The position numbers and the translations under genes were made by a program. The notes beneath the pieces were generated by a model. That model searched no databases, had not been told where the DNA came from, and worked only from the letters and a program-made list of their open reading frames with translations. A stretch of 44,137 bases of DNA from a virus. Positions 31,684 to 39,758 of this stretch are shown piece by piece (position 1 is the first letter of the stretch; each line of letters begins with the position of its first letter). Where the stretch lies: positions 1 to 44,137 of the IMG/VR virus record IMGVR_UViG_3300046171_000151; one strand, given 5' to 3'.

Positions 31684-31855
31684 TTTCAAGATAGTGGATA
31701 GCCTTTTTAAGGTCTTCAATCTTTGTCGAAGTACTTTTGTAACCGGCTCTGCAAATATATTTAATAGCATTGCCAAGGTGGTAATTCAGTTGTTGATCTC
31801 GGATAAAATCCCAGACCTCTATTTGTCCTCGTGTGTAATGGGAGGGTGATTCCAT
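31556..31855 (-). CDS. DUF3310 protein
   Basis: A 99-aa protein with the DUF3310 pattern: SPSHYTRGQIEVWDFI near the N-terminus and YHLGNAIKYICRAGYKSTSTKIEDLKKAIHYLENEL. DUF3310 members occur in many phages beside nucleotide metabolism genes and have been described as nucleotide-kinase-like; catalysis is not established here. It overlaps nblA upstream (37 bases) and the MazG-like gene downstream. Confidence 0.88.
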   Translation of the reverse strand: MESPSHYTRGQIEVWDFIRDQQLNYHLGNAIKYICRAGYKSTSTKIEDLKKAIHYLENELKHSTTLQSSISFRPGDPVPDFLWDPEQFGEPDYATGFDR

Positions 31856-32013
31856 TGTTTAAGAAGTTGACCTACGTTGTTTGAAAGAATAAAATTAGTG
31901 CGTTGTAATTCAAGAAATAAAGGAATAAGTTCCTCCTTCGGACACTTGGTCAGAAGATCCTCCATCCTCCTCATCTTGAATTGTTGTTCTATTGTCAACT
32001 CCAATGTTGGCAT
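31819..32013 (-). CDS. nblA: NblA-like phycobilisome degradation adaptor
   Basis: From ATG 32013 the 64-aa protein reads MPTLELTIEQQFKMRRMEDL ... LFLELQRTNFILSNNVGQLLKQWNHPP. NblA proteins have the layout xELSLEQQFxxR ... LLKxxW; the LEL-x-I-EQQF-x-x-R start and LLKQW end, spacing and length all fit. NblA links phycobilisome rods to the Clp protease, freeing amino acids; phage copies have been described. In-frame ATGs at 32040 and 32046 could extend it. About 100 bases overlap the gp6 exonuclease gene and 37 bases overlap DUF3310. Confidence 0.8.
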   Translation of the reverse strand: MPTLELTIEQQFKMRRMEDLLTKCPKEELIPLFLELQRTNFILSNNVGQLLKQWNHPPITHEDK

Positions 32014-32719
32014 TGGTGGGAGACCATAGGATGGGTCCATTGTCATAATCGTCAGCAGTGAGTATCTTTGCTAGCCGAGCATTTCTCAAAGCATCTACTT
32101 CAGTAAGATTTTTCGAATGAAAGGCTCTCACTACGGAATCCCAGGTGTATCCGTGTTCTGCGAAAAATTTTTGGCTAGTTTTTACACCGAACCCCGGAGC
32201 ACCTGAATAGCCATCAGTTTGATCACCAGCAAGTGTTTGGATAAGAAACCATTCCCATCCTGACTGTTTGTCGATTGTGAACGTCTCATCCATGTTGTAG
32301 AGAGTCCCAGGGATTTGTTTCATGTCTTTGTCTGGTGAGCAGATAATGCAGTCTTCATTCGAAGTTGCATAAATACCCATAGCATCGTCTGCTTCGAGAG
32401 ACGGCATACGAATGACTTGGTAGTCAACATGTAACTCATGGATAACTCGTCGGTATCCACAAGGTTTCTTACGGTTGCGATGTCCTTTGTAAGACGGCTG
32501 GATTTGTTTCCTAAAATTTGTACTGTCACTAAAAAATAGAATGACATTTGCATCAAAGAATATCGATTTGATCTTTTCAATATCTTTGATGGTATTAGCG
32601 TATGCTTCAGAGAAACGTGAACCAACCATGATTACATCATCCCCCCAATCAATGTCATACTCTGCTCCAGCACAAGCTTTGTAGACTATGTAGTCAGCAT
32701 CAATTAGTAGTTTTGTCAT
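31910..32719 (-). CDS. 5'-3' exonuclease (T7 gp6-like)
   Basis: A 269-aa FEN-type exonuclease. Metal-binding acidic residues appear in LLIDADYIVYKA, FFSDSTNFRK, SLEADDAMGIYA, ICSPDKDMKQIPG and AGDQTDGYSGAPGFGVKTSQKF (helix-hairpin-helix). It removes RNA primers and degrades host DNA in T7. The last 35 residues (VDNRTTIQDEEDGGSSDQVSEGG) are low-complexity, which corresponds to the part sharing DNA with nblA. A class B motif lies inside it (32269-32281). Confidence 0.93.
   Translation of the reverse strand: MTKLLIDADYIVYKACAGAEYDIDWGDDVIMVGSRFSEAYANTIKDIEKIKSIFFDANVILFFSDSTNFRKQIQPSYKGHRNRKKPCGYRRVIHELHVDYQVIRMPSLEADDAMGIYATSNEDCIICSPDKDMKQIPGTLYNMDETFTIDKQSGWEWFLIQTLAGDQTDGYSGAPGFGVKTSQKFFAEHGYTWDSVVRAFHSKNLTEVDALRNARLAKILTADDYDNGPILWSPTNANIGVDNRTTIQDEEDGGSSDQVSEGGTYSFIS
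32269..32281 (-). promoter_or_regulatory. Class B motif inside exonuclease gene
   Basis: Minus strand TTCACAATCGACA, one of five near-identical copies between 32 and 42 kb, all in the direction of transcription and in different reading frames (here Thr-Ile-Asp). Its CACAATCG aligns with CACTAACG of the class A sites. It would drive nblA, DUF3310, mazG-like, nrdA and nrdB. Confidence 0.5.
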
Positions 32720-32838
32720 TTACCTTGGCCACGACTCATCTTCCTGTCACCCCTAGGTTTAGAAAGACGACCTTGACCTTGGTGTGTAGTTTTCTTAGTA
32801 GACTTGATTTCAGCTTTGTTCTTTTTTCCGTAAAGCAT
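32716..32838 (-). CDS. 40-aa basic protein between pol and exonuclease
   Basis: MLYGKKNKAEIKSTKKTTHQ then GQGRLSKPRGDRKMSRGQGK. The ATG overlaps the polymerase stop (TAATG) and the stop overlaps the exonuclease ATG, so it exactly fills the gap. Very basic; possibly a nucleic-acid-binding accessory of replication. No family is recognised. Confidence 0.6.
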   Translation of the reverse strand: MLYGKKNKAEIKSTKKTTHQGQGRLSKPRGDRKMSRGQGK

Positions 32839-34175
32839 TAGTGTGTTTCACTCCAGTTTTTTCCAGTGGTGGCTTCTGCATCAATCCTGCAGCGGATGTT
32901 GTAGTACTCTCCAGCTTCTGTAGCGCTGAGTACCAAGGATGAACATAAGTCTTGTGCATGTTTAGGGTCAACTTCAAATTGCAATTCATCGTGGACAAAT
33001 GCAAGTTGAGAGCAGCATAGTCCTAGTTTTTTTATATGGTCTTGGTTGATTACCATCCATCTCTTTGCGACCACTCCTGCTCCCGATTGAAGTAAGTAAT
33101 TGAGCGATTTGTGAGGTGAATCAACTGCAATTTTTCTTCCATCGATAGACTTGATGGATCCTTTTTCTGCAGCCTTCTTAACTGCTTCCAGGAGTTCACC
33201 GAGTCCATCAACTGCGTCAACGTACGCTGCACGAATCTCTTTACCCTTCCGCTTTGCAGCTGCTGTTGATAGTTGTGCATCGAATGAGTGTCCTATCTTT
33301 TCGTCACCAGCACCGTATAGAAACGCATACGTGACGGTTTTAACTTGTTTCCGTGTAATCCCTATCTTGTCTGCGTTGGTTTGGTGAATGTCTCCGTTGA
33401 GAAGGATTTCTGCATACCTTCCCCCGTCATACCGAGCAAGATAATGGCTGAGCATCCTAAGCTCAATCCCAGACAGGTCAGCGCCGACCATACATAGACC
33501 TTTGCTTGGTACAAAGAGTCTTCTAAATCGATCATCTGACGGCACTTGCTGAAGATTTGGCGACCTACTGGCACATCGATGCGTGGCGGTTGCGACGGAA
33601 CAATGATGATGGATTCTCCCTTCATTCGTAACAAGCTTCAGCCATCCGTTCGCGCCGTTCGATAACATCCCAAGCATTTTCGTTACCGTCAAACATCTCG
33701 CAAACATCGTAGAAATCTCTGACCCAATCTCTGTCAGAATAACTTCGTCTATAACTGGTTTCCCAGTAGTTGTCTTCTGCTTTGGCTTCCAGCCATAGTA
33801 CTGTTGCAATATCCATGCGATATGGTCTCTTGATGTTGGATTTAGTTCTTTTAGTCGAGTAAAGGATGCACCCTCAACATATCCTTGCGTGCTGTTATTT
33901 CGTTTAGGAGTGAATTCTGTTCCTGAGACGTAAGGATGTTTCCTGCGTAGTGCTCCTTCAGTCTCTCGTAACTCTTCACGGAGAGTAGATGCAAATTCCC
34001 ATGCAGCATCTGTGTCAAACGTCCATCCATGTAGTTCTTGATTAGTAAGTATTTGAGCGACCTGGTGTTCTAACGAGACCCACTCAGGTAAGGTTGAAAG
34101 TGTTTCCAAAGTTTGGTGGTAACGTGTACATCTTGTATGCAATAATCTTCCATTTCTTGACTCCACTCCTTCCAA
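32838..34175 (-). CDS. DNA polymerase, polymerase domain (T7 gp5-like), second frame
   Basis: Family A polymerase palm-fingers-thumb part, 445 codons. Motif A GADLSGIELRMLSHY, motif B RKQVKTVTYAFLYGAGDEKIG and motif C FVHDELQFEV are intact, and GRKIAVDSPHKSLNYLLQSGAGVVAKRW is typical of T7-like enzymes. The frame opens only with a TTG and its first roughly 25 residues are an out-of-frame reading of the exonuclease gene; homology starts at LPEWVSLEHQVAQI. It is -1 relative to the exonuclease frame, so both ORFs are probably halves of a single polymerase. Confidence 0.9.
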   Translation of the reverse strand: MEGVESRNGRLLHTRCTRYHQTLETLSTLPEWVSLEHQVAQILTNQELHGWTFDTDAAWEFASTLREELRETEGALRRKHPYVSGTEFTPKRNNSTQGYVEGASFTRLKELNPTSRDHIAWILQQYYGWKPKQKTTTGKPVIDEVILTEIGSEISTMFARCLTVTKMLGMLSNGANGWLKLVTNEGRIHHHCSVATATHRCASRSPNLQQVPSDDRFRRLFVPSKGLCMVGADLSGIELRMLSHYLARYDGGRYAEILLNGDIHQTNADKIGITRKQVKTVTYAFLYGAGDEKIGHSFDAQLSTAAAKRKGKEIRAAYVDAVDGLGELLEAVKKAAEKGSIKSIDGRKIAVDSPHKSLNYLLQSGAGVVAKRWMVINQDHIKKLGLCCSQLAFVHDELQFEVDPKHAQDLCSSLVLSATEAGEYYNIRCRIDAEATTGKNWSETH

Positions 34176-34600
34176 TCAGTGTCTTTGCCAAATGAACCTT
34201 TAAATTCACCTAATCGATACCCATAGGACTCAAGAGAATGTCTGCCATACATTTGTAATGGCATGTTTTTCCAACTATGTTTCTGATCTACCCTGATCAT
34301 GTCAGGATGATAGAGCCGAGATAAAAGAAGAGTATCAACCACAATCCCAGCCCCATCAAACCAAGGATATAGTTTGTTGATAACAGGGCAGTCATAGCCA
34401 ATAATGTTGTGACCAATAATACAATCAGCATCCTGGAGTCTTTGAATACCACGAACAATGGGTTCTTTGTCTCCTTGGTCGTTATAAGATAACGTTTGGT
34501 TTTCATGAATATCGTGAATAACCAAGCAGTGGATGGTAGTAACATCTTTAACAAAACCATCTGTTTCCAGATCAAAGATCAGCACTATTTCGTCTTCCAT
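34070..34600 (-). CDS. DNA polymerase, 3'-5' exonuclease domain, first frame
   Basis: A 176-aa ORF with all proofreading motifs: FDLETDG (Exo I), IIGHNIIGYDCPVI (Exo II) and YCIQDVHVTTKL (Exo III). After KLWKHFQPYL it runs into SGSR and a stop at 34070, while the -1 frame continues with PEWVSLEHQ, where one-piece polymerases continue. No classical slippery heptamer is obvious at the junction (about 34085-34105). Either an indel (natural or sequencing), a programmed -1 shift, or two subunits. Confidence 0.88.
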   Translation of the reverse strand: MEDEIVLIFDLETDGFVKDVTTIHCLVIHDIHENQTLSYNDQGDKEPIVRGIQRLQDADCIIGHNIIGYDCPVINKLYPWFDGAGIVVDTLLLSRLYHPDMIRVDQKHSWKNMPLQMYGRHSLESYGYRLGEFKGSFGKDTDWKEWSQEMEDYCIQDVHVTTKLWKHFQPYLSGSR

Positions 34601-34671
34601 ACATACGTCTTATCAACGAATTGTGCTCGCTTGATCATTTCAGGTGTAGGTGGGTTTGGTGGTGTCAACAT
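34585..34671 (-). CDS. 28-aa Pro-rich small ORF before polymerase
   Basis: MLTPPNPPTPEMIKRAQFVD ends KTYVWKTK. It occupies the 90-base gap between the primase-helicase and polymerase genes and overlaps the polymerase start by 16 bases. The Pro-rich head followed by a basic helix is compatible with a small accessory peptide, but size alone gives little certainty. Confidence 0.4.
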   Translation of the reverse strand: MLTPPNPPTPEMIKRAQFVDKTYVWKTK

Positions 34672-34690
34672 GGCTTGCTGATGTGGTGAT

Positions 34691-36280
34691 TCAAAAGTCG
34701 GCTGGGTTGAATTCTTCTTCGAGTTCATGTTCATCGAATTTGCAAGTTTCTAAGTTATACTTGAGTGTACAAGCTATTCCAGTTTCGCCAGAATAACGAT
34801 TTTTAAGCACTCGCACAGTCGTAAAATCTCCATCTTTGTCGGATTGTTGATCTCTTTCCAATCCAATAACTGAATCGCTGAGTTGAGCGATTGCAGCAGA
34901 TCCGCGCAACTGCCCGAGTGTAACTCGTGCTCCTTCTTCATGGTTTTTGTCTCCAGTTGATCGCCTTAAATGTGAAACGAGGAATAATGAAATACCAGTG
35001 CGCTCAACTAATGACCTAAGACGGGTCATAGTATTGTCGATCATTCGTCGTTCGTCTCCGTCCAAACCGGATAACAAGATGGACAAATGGTCGAGAAAAA
35101 TGATCTTACAATCGAGACCCTGAGCAAGATACTCAATACGATTATAAATAACATCAGGATCATAGGAGCCGAAACCATCAAACAGGTAAAGGTCCCAATT
35201 ATCCATCGTCGCGTCAAACGCTTTTGTAAGTTCTTGATGTGAATGCTCTCCTAGATGTAGTGATTTACCTACAGCAGAAGACATTAAGCCTAGAGCTGTT
35301 CGTCGATTGGACTCCTCAAGAGCCAAGTAACCGACCCGTTCTCCGCTCTGGAGAAGAGAACATGCAAGCTCCCTACAGAAGCTTGATTTGCCAATGCCAG
35401 AGCCTGCAGTGATTGTGACAAGCTCTCCGTATCGAATACCGTGTAGTTTTGACTGTAGTCCTTGAAACGGGTAATCATGATCAGATGGTGGTTGTGGTGT
35501 AGTTACAAGTTCAAGCAAAGAACGACCTTCAACAATGCCGTCAGGTCTATAAGGTTTTGCACCCCAATATGCATTTTCAACAGCCTTGTAATCATTAGCC
35601 TGTAAAGCGTCTGAGGCGTCCTTGTAAGCGTCTAGAGAGGCGATGAATACCTTGCCAGGTGGTAATGCATTAGCAGCATCGTTCACAGCCTTCTGACCGG
35701 CTTCATCGTTATCAAAGAACAAGATAATCTTCTCAAACTGCTGAAGCCATTCATAATTAGTCTTCATTGCTTTCTTGGCCGCGGCTGCTCCACTAGGGAG
35801 AGACACAGCTGGAAAGTCTCCTAAGGCTTCACATACAGAAGCAGCATCAAGCTCACCCTCTGTGATGACAACACTTTTCTCCTTACTGTTGCGGAAAAAT
35901 AGTTGTTGTCCAAAGAATGAACCGTCAGACTCACCTTCATACGTGAAAACCTTGTTCTTTGTACGTACTTTTGATCCGATTGGGGAACCATTTGAATCGT
36001 GGTAGTACATCCGTAAGGTCTCTCCGTCTCTATAGATCTTGTATTTTTCACAAGTCTTTTCGGAGATATTACGTTTCTGCAGCCTTTGAGCTGAGCCTTT
36101 ATAACTCATTCGAGTTTTTGTCGATTGTGAATAGTTTGTGGCTCCTGGTGTCCATTGGTGACATACGAAACAAAAGGTGTGGCCGTCCGTATAGACAGCT
36201 AATCCATCAGAAGAACCACACGAATTGCAAGCTTCATGTCTTAAAAACTCAGACGAGCCACTCGATTGGAATGTTTGCAA
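34691..36280 (-). CDS. Primase-helicase (T7 gp4-like)
   Basis: A 529-aa bifunctional enzyme. The N-terminal zinc finger is CNSCGSS...CFVCHQW (residues 18-41); the TOPRIM core has VVITEGELDAAS and LFFDNDEAG; the RecA-like helicase has Walker A GSGIGKSS (about 305), Walker B IIFLDHLS and the VSHLRR motif. It makes primers and unwinds the fork with gp5. The ATG overlaps the gp3 gene by 32 bases. A class B motif lies near the N-terminus. Confidence 0.95.
   Translation of the reverse strand: MQTFQSSGSSEFLRHEACNSCGSSDGLAVYTDGHTFCFVCHQWTPGATNYSQSTKTRMSYKGSAQRLQKRNISEKTCEKYKIYRDGETLRMYYHDSNGSPIGSKVRTKNKVFTYEGESDGSFFGQQLFFRNSKEKSVVITEGELDAASVCEALGDFPAVSLPSGAAAAKKAMKTNYEWLQQFEKIILFFDNDEAGQKAVNDAANALPPGKVFIASLDAYKDASDALQANDYKAVENAYWGAKPYRPDGIVEGRSLLELVTTPQPPSDHDYPFQGLQSKLHGIRYGELVTITAGSGIGKSSFCRELACSLLQSGERVGYLALEESNRRTALGLMSSAVGKSLHLGEHSHQELTKAFDATMDNWDLYLFDGFGSYDPDVIYNRIEYLAQGLDCKIIFLDHLSILLSGLDGDERRMIDNTMTRLRSLVERTGISLFLVSHLRRSTGDKNHEEGARVTLGQLRGSAAIAQLSDSVIGLERDQQSDKDGDFTTVRVLKNRYSGETGIACTLKYNLETCKFDEHELEEEFNPADF
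36119..36131 (-). promoter_or_regulatory. Class B motif inside primase-helicase gene
   Basis: Minus strand TTCACAATCGACA near codon 50 of gp4-like (Tyr-Ser-Gln-Ser-Thr frame). Exact match to the copies at 32269, 40023 and 41910. It would lead into primase-helicase and polymerase. Confidence 0.5.
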
Positions 36281-36602
36281 AGCTCGTCCAAGGTATATTG
36301 TGTTTGTCGCACCATTGTGCGTATGTTGTTTTAGATTTTTTGCTGATCTTATTAAAAGGTGACTGGAACACCATCCTTAAATCAATCTCTGGATGCTGCT
36401 GTTTGACGGCTTTAATCTTACGACGATCCTCCGCCTCCCAGTACCCTTTGCACTCAAGATAAACACCATTAGGGAGAAGAAAATCAGGAGTGTAGTTATG
36501 TTGAATTTGATAGGGAACCTTAGTCGATTCATACTCATACTTCACTCCTAGTTCAACCATAAGATCAGCGACTTTCTCTTCAAGTCCTGATCGAAATGCC
36601 AT
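36249..36602 (-). CDS. Endonuclease I (T7 gp3-like), Holliday-junction resolvase
   Basis: A 117-aa nuclease with the gp3 pattern: SGLEEKVADLMVELGVKYEYES (catalytic Glu in the first helix), YTPDFLLPNGVYLECKGYW (PD...ExK core) and RMVFQSPFNKI. It resolves branched DNA and helps degrade host DNA in T7. It starts at the SSB stop codon and overlaps gp4, the usual T7-like order SSB-gp3-gp4. Confidence 0.94.
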   Translation of the reverse strand: MAFRSGLEEKVADLMVELGVKYEYESTKVPYQIQHNYTPDFLLPNGVYLECKGYWEAEDRRKIKAVKQQHPEIDLRMVFQSPFNKISKKSKTTYAQWCDKHNIPWTSFANIPIEWLV

Positions 36603-37168
36603 TAGAAGTCGTCTTCCAAATTCACAGCAGCAGGAACTACATTTGGCTCAGAGGCTTTGTATCCTTTCGTGTTTCCGAAAAGTTGCGCGACTTCTTCGCT
36701 GTTGAGATCCCCTGAGTCGGTTCCCGCAGAAGAGCTGAGAGACACAACTTGCACACCCACGAGTTTAAGTGAAGTACCGTAAGTAACGCCATCCTTAAGA
36801 ATGTATGGCTTCTGATAGAACGCGACCTTGACTTTTGACCCAGAGTATAGAGGTGTTGATTCGTCTGTAATCGGAGTTCCTTCAGTGTCAACAATAGGTG
36901 GCTTGGTCTCTTCGTTATAGGAGAACTTAACCTTGTATTGTCCATCAGCTACCTCCTCCCACGGCTCAGGTTTAAGTGTTGAACGCTTAGGGTTTTTTAG
37001 TTTAGATTCAGCCCACTTCAAATTCTCAGTGCGATCAGCCTCAAGGGCATCAATCATTACACCTGGAATAGTGGTAGAAAGTGAATAACCAAATTTACTT
37101 GGTTTCAGTACAGCTTGAAATCCTTCAAGAACAACAGGCTGTTCAGTCTTATGAATTGTACGTGGCAT
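36602..37168 (-). CDS. Single-stranded DNA-binding protein (T7 gp2.5-like)
   Basis: A 188-aa OB-fold protein in the gp2.5 position. Beta-rich core with PYILKDGVTYGTSLKLVGVQVVSL and the diagnostic acidic tail ending NLEDDF with terminal Phe, which contacts polymerase and helicase. The start codon follows a class A promoter-like motif with no room for a Shine-Dalgarno, so the message would be nearly leaderless. Confidence 0.92.
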   Translation of the reverse strand: MPRTIHKTEQPVVLEGFQAVLKPSKFGYSLSTTIPGVMIDALEADRTENLKWAESKLKNPKRSTLKPEPWEEVADGQYKVKFSYNEETKPPIVDTEGTPITDESTPLYSGSKVKVAFYQKPYILKDGVTYGTSLKLVGVQVVSLSSSAGTDSGDLNSEEVAQLFGNTKGYKASEPNVVPAAVNLEDDF

Positions 37169-37181
37169 ACGTTAGTGGATA
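37167..37181 (-). promoter_or_regulatory. Phage promoter-like site (class A) abutting SSB start
   Basis: Minus strand TATCCACTAACGTAT; the last bases are part of the SSB start (GTATGCC). The motif fills the 14-base gap between the RNA polymerase stop and the SSB ATG. With a T7-like start on the G of AACG the 5' leader would be only two bases. Confidence 0.6.
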
Positions 37182-37182
37182 G

Positions 37183-39519
37183 TTAACAGAAAAAATATGT
37201 TGAGTCAATAACGGATTCTGGTGTCAGATCTCCAATTATTGGTGGTTTTGTTTCAGCACCTATCTGATTAGCCCAAGACTCTAAGTAGGAGTTCTCAGCA
37301 AATAGATACATGTAAGTCTCTCGAACGATTCGTGAAAGCGTATTCATGTCAGTAGCACGACATAGAACAGAATCGTGTATCAATGAGATCGGATGATTAA
37401 ACCGTAGCGTAGACAGGTGGAGGAGACTTGCATCTAATGAATGGATGAGATTAGGAGCAGTTGCATTCTTGTGATGCAAAAGATCTACCTTATCGCTATC
37501 TTCTGTGGCAACTGTTATCTGCACACGACCAAGCAATTGCAAAGTCACAGTGCTAGTAAGTTTTTTATTTAGCTTTTGTGTGACAACAAAACCAGATGGT
37601 GTGGTCCACTTGAGTTCCGTTGCTCCACGTTTAATAGCTTTTGTTACCTCAGCTTCAATCCATTTCATTGCAGCCATAGGACCAGGTACAACCTCATCCA
37701 TAGCTTCACGTACTGCTTTGACAGTAGTAGTTAGATCGTCTTTATCTACTTCAATACCTTTCTCAAGTAATGCTTCACGAATATATCCGCGATTACTATG
37801 AGGTTTGGCATTGTACGGGACAGTCATAACAACACGCTTGACTGTCTTTCTGTCCATGTAGGGTCTTATAGACTCAGGGACGTTTGGTTTAGCGTGCTCG
37901 GCGACGACGGCATAAGCGTCTTGGGGTCGCTCTGCTGGCAAGACATTGACAAGATTTGCAGTTCTTGCATCTCTGCATAATCCGGCGAGTATCTGTAAAC
38001 CAGAGCAGGTGGCATCAACTGCAATTGGCAGAGAAGTGAAATTTCGATCACGAGTAATTACACAGTGGTGGTATTCTTCACAAGACGCGAGGAATTGGAA
38101 GGGTTCATCAGCGGCTTCCCACAAGTGGATGTTGCCAATAGGGTCTAAAGCGACAGCAGAAATCACCTCATCATTTTCAGCTACCCATTGCATACGTTCA
38201 TGTATAGGAGCTTTATCTAGACCATATGTTGTAGCCACTTGGAAAGCTAGCCATTCCTCAGCATCAGGTGTCATGTATGACTCCTCACTGAACTTAAGTA
38301 ATGACTTACCAAAGTCAGTATCTTGCGGTGTCAAAAAAGCGGGAATTGGGTAAGCTCTTCCGCGATAATCGAAGCTCCATGGAATGAAGAATTCTTTCTT
38401 ATCCTTGAATAGCTTAGCTGCTTCCATTGTCATGCGTGTTCTGCATGACTTCTTAAACGATGCTGCGTTCTTGTTCATCACTTCAGCAGCATCTCGCCTG
38501 TACTGCTTACGAGAATCATAATTCTCTGCAATATCAGGTGGTTTGTTTGGTAGAGGTATCTCTACGATAGGGATAAACTTACCGACCTTGTAACCTTTAT
38601 CTAACAGAGTCTCAGCAACTTGGTAGACAAAAGTATTCAGTCGATAACCAACCTTCTGAATCTTATTCAAAAAGTTGATTGGTGTCTCTCCCTGTATAGG
38701 GTCCACACCACGCCGAACCATGTCGTGGCCTTTCATTACCTCATTTAGTAGGTAGCCACCTTGTCGATTGTGACCCCAATCATTAGGTTCAATCAACATG
38801 GGATATGCGATTGGTGAGAATAATTCTGCATTAGCCATAACCTCATCCTTGATAGACAAGAATTCAGGCGTTGGTTCGATAACTATGCAGCTTTTATTTC
38901 TCTCTTTCCTATCTACCCTCATGAACCATTGGCTCTCTTCCATGATGCAATCAAGCAGCCAACCTCCCAGCTTTACCCGAGTAGGCTGTGACCATCTTGT
39001 CCACTGAGGTACATCATATCGCTGAATAAGCGTACGGACAATGACAAACTTCTGATGCGTGCCAGTGGTGTTATGCCAGTAGTTCTTTTTAATTGTATTT
39101 AGCAGGCCAGGGCAGTTCCTCTCGTAATACTGCATCTGAGCCTCTTGTTCAACAGCTTGGCCGATTGACTCAGTAATAGTTACAAGTTTATTGGCTTTGT
39201 CTTTGTAACTAAATACTTTGTCAAAAGTAATCTTTAATGCAATGGCAGCTGCTGCACCTGGATCTATTGGCTCTAGATACTGATGTATCTCCTTAAAAGA
39301 CTTACCAATACACCCTTTCTTGATTCTGAGATTGGTGTCCTCGATACGCTGAGTGATCTTGGGGAGCAGCTTAGAAATACTGCTGCAGCCATAGACCGTT
39401 GCACTAGCGTATGATTTCCCCTCTAAATCTTTTGTATTTTTACGTAATCGCTGAAGTCCAAGGCGAATGGCTTCTCTTTCAAAATTGACTTGTTCCTCAA
39501 TCTGTGCAGGTGTTGGCAA
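37183..39519 (-). CDS. Phage RNA polymerase (T7 gp1-like)
   Basis: A 778-aa single-subunit polymerase. Hallmarks: FFIPWSFDYRGRAYPI, IAVDATCSGLQILAGL (motif A Asp), DRKTVKRVVMTVPYNAKPHSNRGYI (motif B Lys/Tyr) and HSLDASLLHL...HPISLIHDSVLC (motif C His-Asp). It should transcribe middle and late genes from the CACTAACG-type sites. The start is TTG: GAGGAG lies six bases upstream at 39525-39530 and no ATG fits. Located after integrase and attP. Confidence 0.95.
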   Translation of the reverse strand: MPTPAQIEEQVNFEREAIRLGLQRLRKNTKDLEGKSYASATVYGCSSISKLLPKITQRIEDTNLRIKKGCIGKSFKEIHQYLEPIDPGAAAAIALKITFDKVFSYKDKANKLVTITESIGQAVEQEAQMQYYERNCPGLLNTIKKNYWHNTTGTHQKFVIVRTLIQRYDVPQWTRWSQPTRVKLGGWLLDCIMEESQWFMRVDRKERNKSCIVIEPTPEFLSIKDEVMANAELFSPIAYPMLIEPNDWGHNRQGGYLLNEVMKGHDMVRRGVDPIQGETPINFLNKIQKVGYRLNTFVYQVAETLLDKGYKVGKFIPIVEIPLPNKPPDIAENYDSRKQYRRDAAEVMNKNAASFKKSCRTRMTMEAAKLFKDKKEFFIPWSFDYRGRAYPIPAFLTPQDTDFGKSLLKFSEESYMTPDAEEWLAFQVATTYGLDKAPIHERMQWVAENDEVISAVALDPIGNIHLWEAADEPFQFLASCEEYHHCVITRDRNFTSLPIAVDATCSGLQILAGLCRDARTANLVNVLPAERPQDAYAVVAEHAKPNVPESIRPYMDRKTVKRVVMTVPYNAKPHSNRGYIREALLEKGIEVDKDDLTTTVKAVREAMDEVVPGPMAAMKWIEAEVTKAIKRGATELKWTTPSGFVVTQKLNKKLTSTVTLQLLGRVQITVATEDSDKVDLLHHKNATAPNLIHSLDASLLHLSTLRFNHPISLIHDSVLCRATDMNTLSRIVRETYMYLFAENSYLESWANQIGAETKPPIIGDLTPESVIDSTYFFC
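38762..38774 (-). promoter_or_regulatory. Class B motif inside RNA polymerase gene
   Basis: Minus strand GTCACAATCGACA, differing from the other copies only in its first base; the frame here reads Gly-His-Asn-Arg-Gln. It would precede SSB and the replication genes. Confidence 0.45.
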
Positions 39520-39524
39520 TAAGA

Positions 39525-39530
39525 CTCCTC
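39525..39530 (-). promoter_or_regulatory. Ribosome binding site for TTG start of RNA polymerase
   Basis: GAGGAG on the minus strand, six bases before the TTG at 39519. It is one of few good Shine-Dalgarno sites in the left-flowing middle region and decides the start of the RNA polymerase gene. Confidence 0.7.
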
Positions 39531-39551
39531 GCTAGAACCAGTGAATAGATT

Positions 39552-39566
39552 TATACCTTAGTGGAT
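39552..39566 (-). promoter_or_regulatory. Class A promoter-like site before RNA polymerase gene
   Basis: Minus strand ATCCACTAAGGTATA, with one change (G for C) in the CACTAACGTAT core. It stands 33 bases before the polymerase start, allowing autoregulation by the phage enzyme. Confidence 0.5.
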
Positions 39567-39578
39567 CCTTGTGTAGGA

Positions 39579-39616
39579 CTGACGTGCCAGCTATTTATGC
39601 TGGATAGATACGTCAG
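39579..39616 (-). other. Stem-loop between attP and RNA polymerase gene
   Basis: Two nested inverted repeats: CTGACGT (39579-39585) with ACGTCAG (39610-39616), and CCAGC (39587-39591) with GCTGG (39599-39603) around a TATTTAT loop. No U-tract follows on the minus strand, so it is more likely an integrase-related or RNA-processing structure than a terminator. Confidence 0.55.
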
Positions 39617-39634
39617 CGTTCAGATTCCTCGCAT

Positions 39635-39675
39635 GAACCTGAAACTAGCGCGTCTACCAATTCCGCCACATCCGC
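39635..39675 (-). other. attP: Putative attP: 5' half of a tRNA-Leu gene
   Basis: Read on the minus strand these about 41 bases are the 5' half of a tRNA-Leu: acceptor GCGGATG, TG, D-arm GCG...TTGGTAGACGC, and anticodon loop TTCAGGT (anticodon CAG). The match breaks off right after the loop, as expected for an att core, and the 3' half is missing. It lies just downstream of the integrase gene, as in cyanophage P-SSP7, which carries a 42-base match to a host tRNA-Leu. Confidence 0.85.
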
Positions 39676-39758
39676 GTGTGGATTCCAGCGATGAGACTCA
39701 CCGGGAATGCTGCCGTCCGCAGCCAGAACAAGGTAGCACACGACACCACTAGTCGCGC

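Noticed and set aside
33622-33816. 64-codon ORF inside the DNA polymerase gene
   Set aside because: Lies wholly within the well-supported polymerase frame, no motif, an ordinary shadow ORF.
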